Shown here: in pieces, positions 59,745-64,000 of the stretch
Layout of the letters: each line of letters opens with the position of its first letter
Numbering within the stretch: the stretch's first letter is position 1
Assembly: GCA_963932465.1 (NCBI GenBank)
Contig: OZ010786.1
Span: forward strand, 268,926,411-268,990,410
DNA length: 64,000 nucleotides
DNA from: Maratus speciosus
Lineage: Eukaryota; Arthropoda; Arachnida; Araneae; Salticidae
Direction: 5' to 3'
Notes under the pieces: model-generated
The model's database searches: none
What the model saw: the letters and a program-made list of their open reading frames with translations, nothing else
Told to the model about the DNA's origin: nothing
Position numbers and translations under genes: made by a program

Positions 59745-61937
59745 ATAGGGGCTCTGCCCCCTGCAAGCTACGCTCGCCTACCCCCGTTCAGACACCGCAG
59801 AATCTATAAGCGCGCTAATTTGATCGGTTTTTAAAAGATTAGAGAAGATTGAATTATAATGAATAAACCTATAGCGACCTCCCTGTAAACGGGTTTTCAT
59901 TCAATTACCTTTGTTTGCGAAAATTTAATGCCGAATCAACTGCTGTTAAGACATCCAGGGGTTATTTTCGTGATTAGTTTAAAGAAGATCAGTTAAACAT
60001 TTCAAAAGAAGCTAAAATAAAATGAATTAAGTAAACAGAGTCTTTGCCGACCGGTATTTTTTAAAAGCGTTATAAAGCGATTGATATAATACAATTTACT
60101 ACAATTGCTATAATTTACTGCTTTAACCCCTTCAAGGGCGGTAGCTCATTTTTGAAACATTTAATTTTAATTCTTAAATGCCATATTGGCACCAGAATAT
60201 TGGAATGAAAATTTTTCTTTTATTAAGTAAGTGAACAAAAGCATTTTCATATTTCGAAATTTGGTTGTAAATTCTGGTGCCATTCACTGATTTCAGCATT
60301 TTACGAATAGAAATAACTTGCCCCTGAAAGGGTTAAACGCATATTAATGTATTTATTATTTTAAAGTTTCCTTTCTCTTTTAATATTCACGTGTAAATAC
60401 AATTTTCAAGACATAATTTTCAATATTTTCCTGCTCTTAACACGTACTCATTTAATAGTAATTTTAAATTTTTTTTTTCTGTTTCTAATAGCCATGTGTG
60501 AATAAATTTTTAATCGTTAGGAAATATTATTATTTGCGCTGTTTTTAGAATTGAAAACAATCTCTGTAATAATAGCCTAAGTCATGTGACTATCATCAAC
60601 AGTTCCTTCGTTTTTCATAAGAAAGGTTTCCATTTTGATTAAAGAATCAAAGTTATTTTTTCGAATAAAACTGCATAAAAATTGCCATGATCGCAAAGAA
60701 TTCTTGGTACTTTTATGTTAGCTGGGTTAAAATCCCGCCAATAGCTTTTTTTTTAACTCGCCAGTTAGCATTTTTTTTAATTTTTCGAGTGGTAAATTAT
60801 AACGGTACTACTTGGTTATCCTATCGACCAAAAATCTATCGCCAGACTATAAGATTAAATGCCAATAATGGTTGATCGTAAATGTCACATTCACTTGACT
60901 GTAAGGAAGTTACATGTGTTTACGCCATCCAAGTGATTTTTTATTTCGACGTTTTATTTGTATTTGTATTTTTATACAAATTTATTCGTTCTTTCGTTAT
61001 TTAAAATAAAAATTACGTCAATTTGTATAATTTGGCGAGTGGCTTGGCGATTTATATAATTTGGCGATATTGGTCATTGACTTATAAGCGGGCTCTCATA
61101 TCAAGCACACAAGTCATATGTTTGTTGTTCAATAAATAAATAAATCAAATAAATGTCTCGCGCAATTTCTAAATTTAAACTGTTTTGCAACATTGTTTTT
61201 TGTTCATTTTATGTAATAACTGTAATGTGACGTAAATGTGACGTAATTTCTCCTATTTAAGACTTCTAACGCATGTTAATGAATTTATTATTTTAAAATA
61301 TCCTTTCTCTTTTAAAATTCACGTGTCAATATAGTTTTTATGACGTAATTTTTAATAAGTTCCTGCTTTTTATACGTAATTATTTAATTCTAATTTGAAA
61401 GTTTTTTTTCCTGTTTATAATAGTCACGTGTAAATAAATTTTTAATTTGAAGCAAACATTATTGCTTGCGCTTTTTATACAGTTGGCAACAGTTTAAATT
61501 AGTACAATTTTCTGAAATCTGTAAAAAATATCTCTAGAAATGCTGAAAATTTGAATTTAAAATAGAAATAAAACCTGAAAAAATGAGCCAAAATAAAAAA
61601 ATTAATGCAATCTGCACTCCGGCAAATTCTAACGCATAAAATGATCTAAAAATGATTACACTGCCATGTATAGTTATTGCTGCTATAAAACTTTTGTAGT
61701 GGAACGATTTTGTCCAACTTTAGCATTAAATAACTCTTAAAATAATTCTTCGATTTGAAAACTGTCTGCATCAGCGTGTTTATCAAACATTTCTGTATAA
61801 AACCACTGATTTTCATATTTTTGTATGCATTATTTTTGTTAATATTAACGAAGAAAGGCCTCCGGTCACAAAAAAATCAAAACCGGCGCCGGCGGCGGCG
61901 GTGACAGCGGTAGTTACTTTTTTTTAGAATAAAGAGA
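59745..61937 (-). mobile_element. Non-autonomous Helitron, family 2, copy H2b (rearranged)
   Basis: On the minus strand the 5' end is TCTCTTTATTCTAAAAAAAA (61937 downward). The 3' end is CGAGCGTAGCTTGCAGGGGG followed by a GGGGC-AGA-GCCCC hairpin, but then CTAT instead of CTAG. Relative to H2a, the outer blocks are inverted as expected. The block 60905-61080 is in the same orientation as 54960-55110, so an internal inversion has occurred. 60340-60540 repeats 61280-61470. It contains piggyBac-type MITE 2. Confidence 0.7.
60123..60336. mobile_element. piggyBac-type MITE 2 (TTAA target)
   Basis: The body 60127-60332 (206 bp) starts CCCCTTCAAGGGCGG and ends GCCCCTGAAAGGG, flanked by TTAA. The ends resemble MITE 1 (16755-16954) but the interior differs. 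It has a longer internal palindrome (TGGCACCAGAAT/ATTCTGGTGCCA). Confidence 0.85.
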
Positions 61938-62157
61938 CATTAGCATTAAATATCTCTTAAAATAATTCTTCGATTTGAAAACTGTCTGCATCAGCGTGTT
62001 TATCAAACATTTCTCTATAATACCACCGATTTTCATATTTTTGTATGCAATATTTTTCTTAATATTAACTAAGAAAGACCTCCGATCACAAAAAATTCAA
62101 AACCGGCGGCGCTAACAGCGATAGTTACTTTTTTTTAGAATAGAGAGAGAGAGATTC
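61938..62157 (-). repeat. Tandem extra copy of the family-2 Helitron 5' end
   Basis: This ~220 bp repeats 61719-61937 with substitutions and again carries the CCG-rich block and TTCTAAAAAAAAGTAACTA. It ends in an expanded GA run (TC on the minus strand). The Helitron copy thus has two consecutive 5' termini. Confidence 0.85.
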
Positions 62158-62580
62158 AAAGTATCATTATTTTTGATACAGAATCAATTGACAATTTTCC
62201 TATAAAACTTAATCTTTCTTTTTTTCGTTGCAAAAAATTAAAACCCGGCATAATCTCCTCAATAAATAATTTTCAATTGAAAGATTTTTACATTAAAAAG
62301 AAAAATGAAAAAAATTAAGATAAAAAAATAATATGACGTCATATTAAAAATAAAACAGAAAATTTCAAGTGTTTCTTAATAATATAAGGTGCATGAATAT
62401 AAGAACGGAAAGCAGCCACATATGACGTCATATATGGAAAATAAAACGGATATGCTTTGATGTTGCAATAAAATGGTCTTTAGTTAGGGTATCAATTCTT
62501 ATTATTTAACGAAAATAGTATTAATACTTGACAGTTTATCGTATTAATTAATTTAAAATTGTTATAAGTAAAAAAGAAAA
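62158..62580. other. Unassigned AT-rich DNA
   Basis: TGACGTCATAT occurs at about 62334 and 62423. No gene or element boundary recognised. Confidence 0.4.
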
Positions 62581-63668
62581 CTAGTTGGATATACCAATCC
62601 CAAAACTTTCTTCTATATCATGCATTTTAATACTTGAAAATTCGCTATCACACTACCAAAATTAAACGGCAATCTATGCCCATCATAAGGATTCTATAGA
62701 TATGAAATTCCGTGCATTAGTTCTTGAGATATGGCTATCTCCGAAATCGTGTAAATCCAGCAAAATTCAGCCTAGCAGCGCCACCTATTGGGTACTTTAC
62801 ACCAAAACCTATGTTAAACAAAACTACCAAGCAACCACTTACGTCAAAGTCTAAATAAATCTGGAGTTTGGGGAAAATCCGCGCATTAGTTTTTGAGATA
62901 GAGCTATTGCGAAAATCATGAAAATACCAGCATAGCAGCGCCACCTATTGGGCGATTATCACCAAAACCTAATCAGCAACAACTTGTGTTAACATCTAAC
63001 TAAATCTGAAGTTAGATGAAAATTCGTGCATTAGTTTTTGAGATAGAACTATTGCGGGAATCGTGCAAAATGCAGCACAGCATCGCCACCTGTTGAGTGA
63101 TTTACACCAACACGTAATCCGCATCAAGTCATATCAAGGACTAACTAAATCTGAAGTTTGATGAAAATCCGTGCATTAGTTCTTGAGATAGAACCATTGC
63201 GGAAATAGTAAAAAATGCAGCATAGCAGCGCCACCTGTTGAGCGATTTGCACCAACACATAATCAGCATCAAGTCATATCAAAGACTAACTGAATCTGAA
63301 GTTTCATAAAAATCCGTGCATTAGTTCTTGAGATAGAGCCATTTCGGAAATCATAAAAAACGCAGCATAGCAGCGCCACCTGACGAGCGATTTGCACCAA
63401 AAACTAATCAGCATCAATTTGTATCAGGGACTAACTGAATATGAATTTTTATTAAATTCCGTGCATTAGTTCTTGAGATAGAGCGCCCACAAAATTTGTG
63501 TTACACACAGACAGACGGACAGACAGGCAGACTCACAGACAAACATTTTGTAAAAACATGTTTTTCGGGTTCTCTGACCTCTAAAACGTGTAAATTCGTC
63601 GAAAACCGGAATTCAAAAATTTTCATGAATCCAATACTTTCTTCTTGTAAAGATAGAAGAAAGTAAAA
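62581..63668 (-). mobile_element. Helitron-like element with a tandem array, copy T3
   Basis: Minus-strand homologue of T1. The 5' cap TTTTTACTTTCTTCTATC lies at 63668 downward, with a GACAG microsatellite at about 63510-63530. Six units follow (landmark TTGAGAT at 62724, 62894, 63038, 63183, 63328 and 63473; period 144-145 bp, the last 170). The 3' cap has the hairpin TTGGGAT..ATCCAA and CTAG at 62581-62584, with T following on that strand. Non-coding. Confidence 0.78.
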
Positions 63669-64000
63669 ATGGATAGTAAATGTCAATTATGCACCACAAA
63701 TTTATTCATGTCAGAAATGACGTCATGAATAGTGGGAAATAGTTATTTTCATTCTTAAAAATTATAAAATTATGTCGATTGCCTGTTTTTTAACAAGTAT
63801 TAATTCTTATAGCCGTTCAGAAAATATGGATAAAATTTACTTCATTTTTTAAAAGAAATTTGCATTTTTGTTCATACAATCTAAAGGAATAAAATGATTG
63901 CGTCAAAGCGTTGCGTACATAATAAATAACCATTTTGCCAAAAAGCATGGCTTGGTTTAGTACAAACCCTAAAATTATCATTGAATAAACTGATTTCTAC
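63669..64000. other. Unassigned AT-rich DNA at the window end
   Basis: No gene or repeat boundary recognised in the last ~330 bases. Confidence 0.4.

Overview
The window is AT-rich eukaryotic nuclear DNA dominated by transposable elements. It has spliced exons with GT..AG borders, introns of many kilobases, a tRNA-derived SINE, Helitrons, several hAT families, TA-target MITEs, piggyBac-type MITEs and a BEL/Pao relic. That mix and the base composition suggest an arthropod with a large repeat-rich genome. An arachnid is a reasonable guess, but the sequence does not prove it. There are no bacterial operons, CRISPR arrays or plasmid features.

Layout. 1-7054 is a young LTR element with near-identical ~1.1 kb LTRs and a 4.8 kb interior without coding capacity (LARD-like). 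7055-13809 holds two copies of a repeat with CAGGGTGTCTACAGAA ends and, between them, a decayed BEL/Pao gag-protease relic on the minus strand. 15646-18885 is a hAT-type element that has received four other insertions, one of them three levels deep. 19750-31999 contains the 3' end of one host gene on the plus strand: two internal exons, a terminal exon and perhaps a 22-nt microexon. Its ~12 kb last intron carries hAT copies, MITEs and a SINE. 32000-38055 is mostly single-copy AT-rich DNA that starts with the gene's 3' UTR. 38064-41853 holds two more hAT-type elements. 43699-46610 is a large foldback element with ~640 bp arms and a GC-richer core. 46782-55355 is a cluster of Helitron-type elements, and 57.9-63.7 kb holds further copies, mostly in the opposite orientation.

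The only host gene seen is the partial one. Its product ends in a Thr/Pro/Ser-rich, low-complexity C-terminus; I could not identify it securely (a Golgi GRASP-type C-tail is a weak guess). No intact transposase, reverse transcriptase or Helitron helicase is visible, so nearly all mobile elements here are non-autonomous or dead.

The least ordinary signals are: (1) three elements sharing Helitron-like 3' ends (hairpin, CTAG, then T) and the same 5' cap but enclosing different ~145-155 bp tandem arrays; (2) an 11-nt perfect inverted repeat across the LTR/interior boundary of the non-coding LTR element; (3) nested hAT copies whose 8-bp target duplications allow the insertion order to be read; (4) a frame-switching candidate microexon in the host gene.
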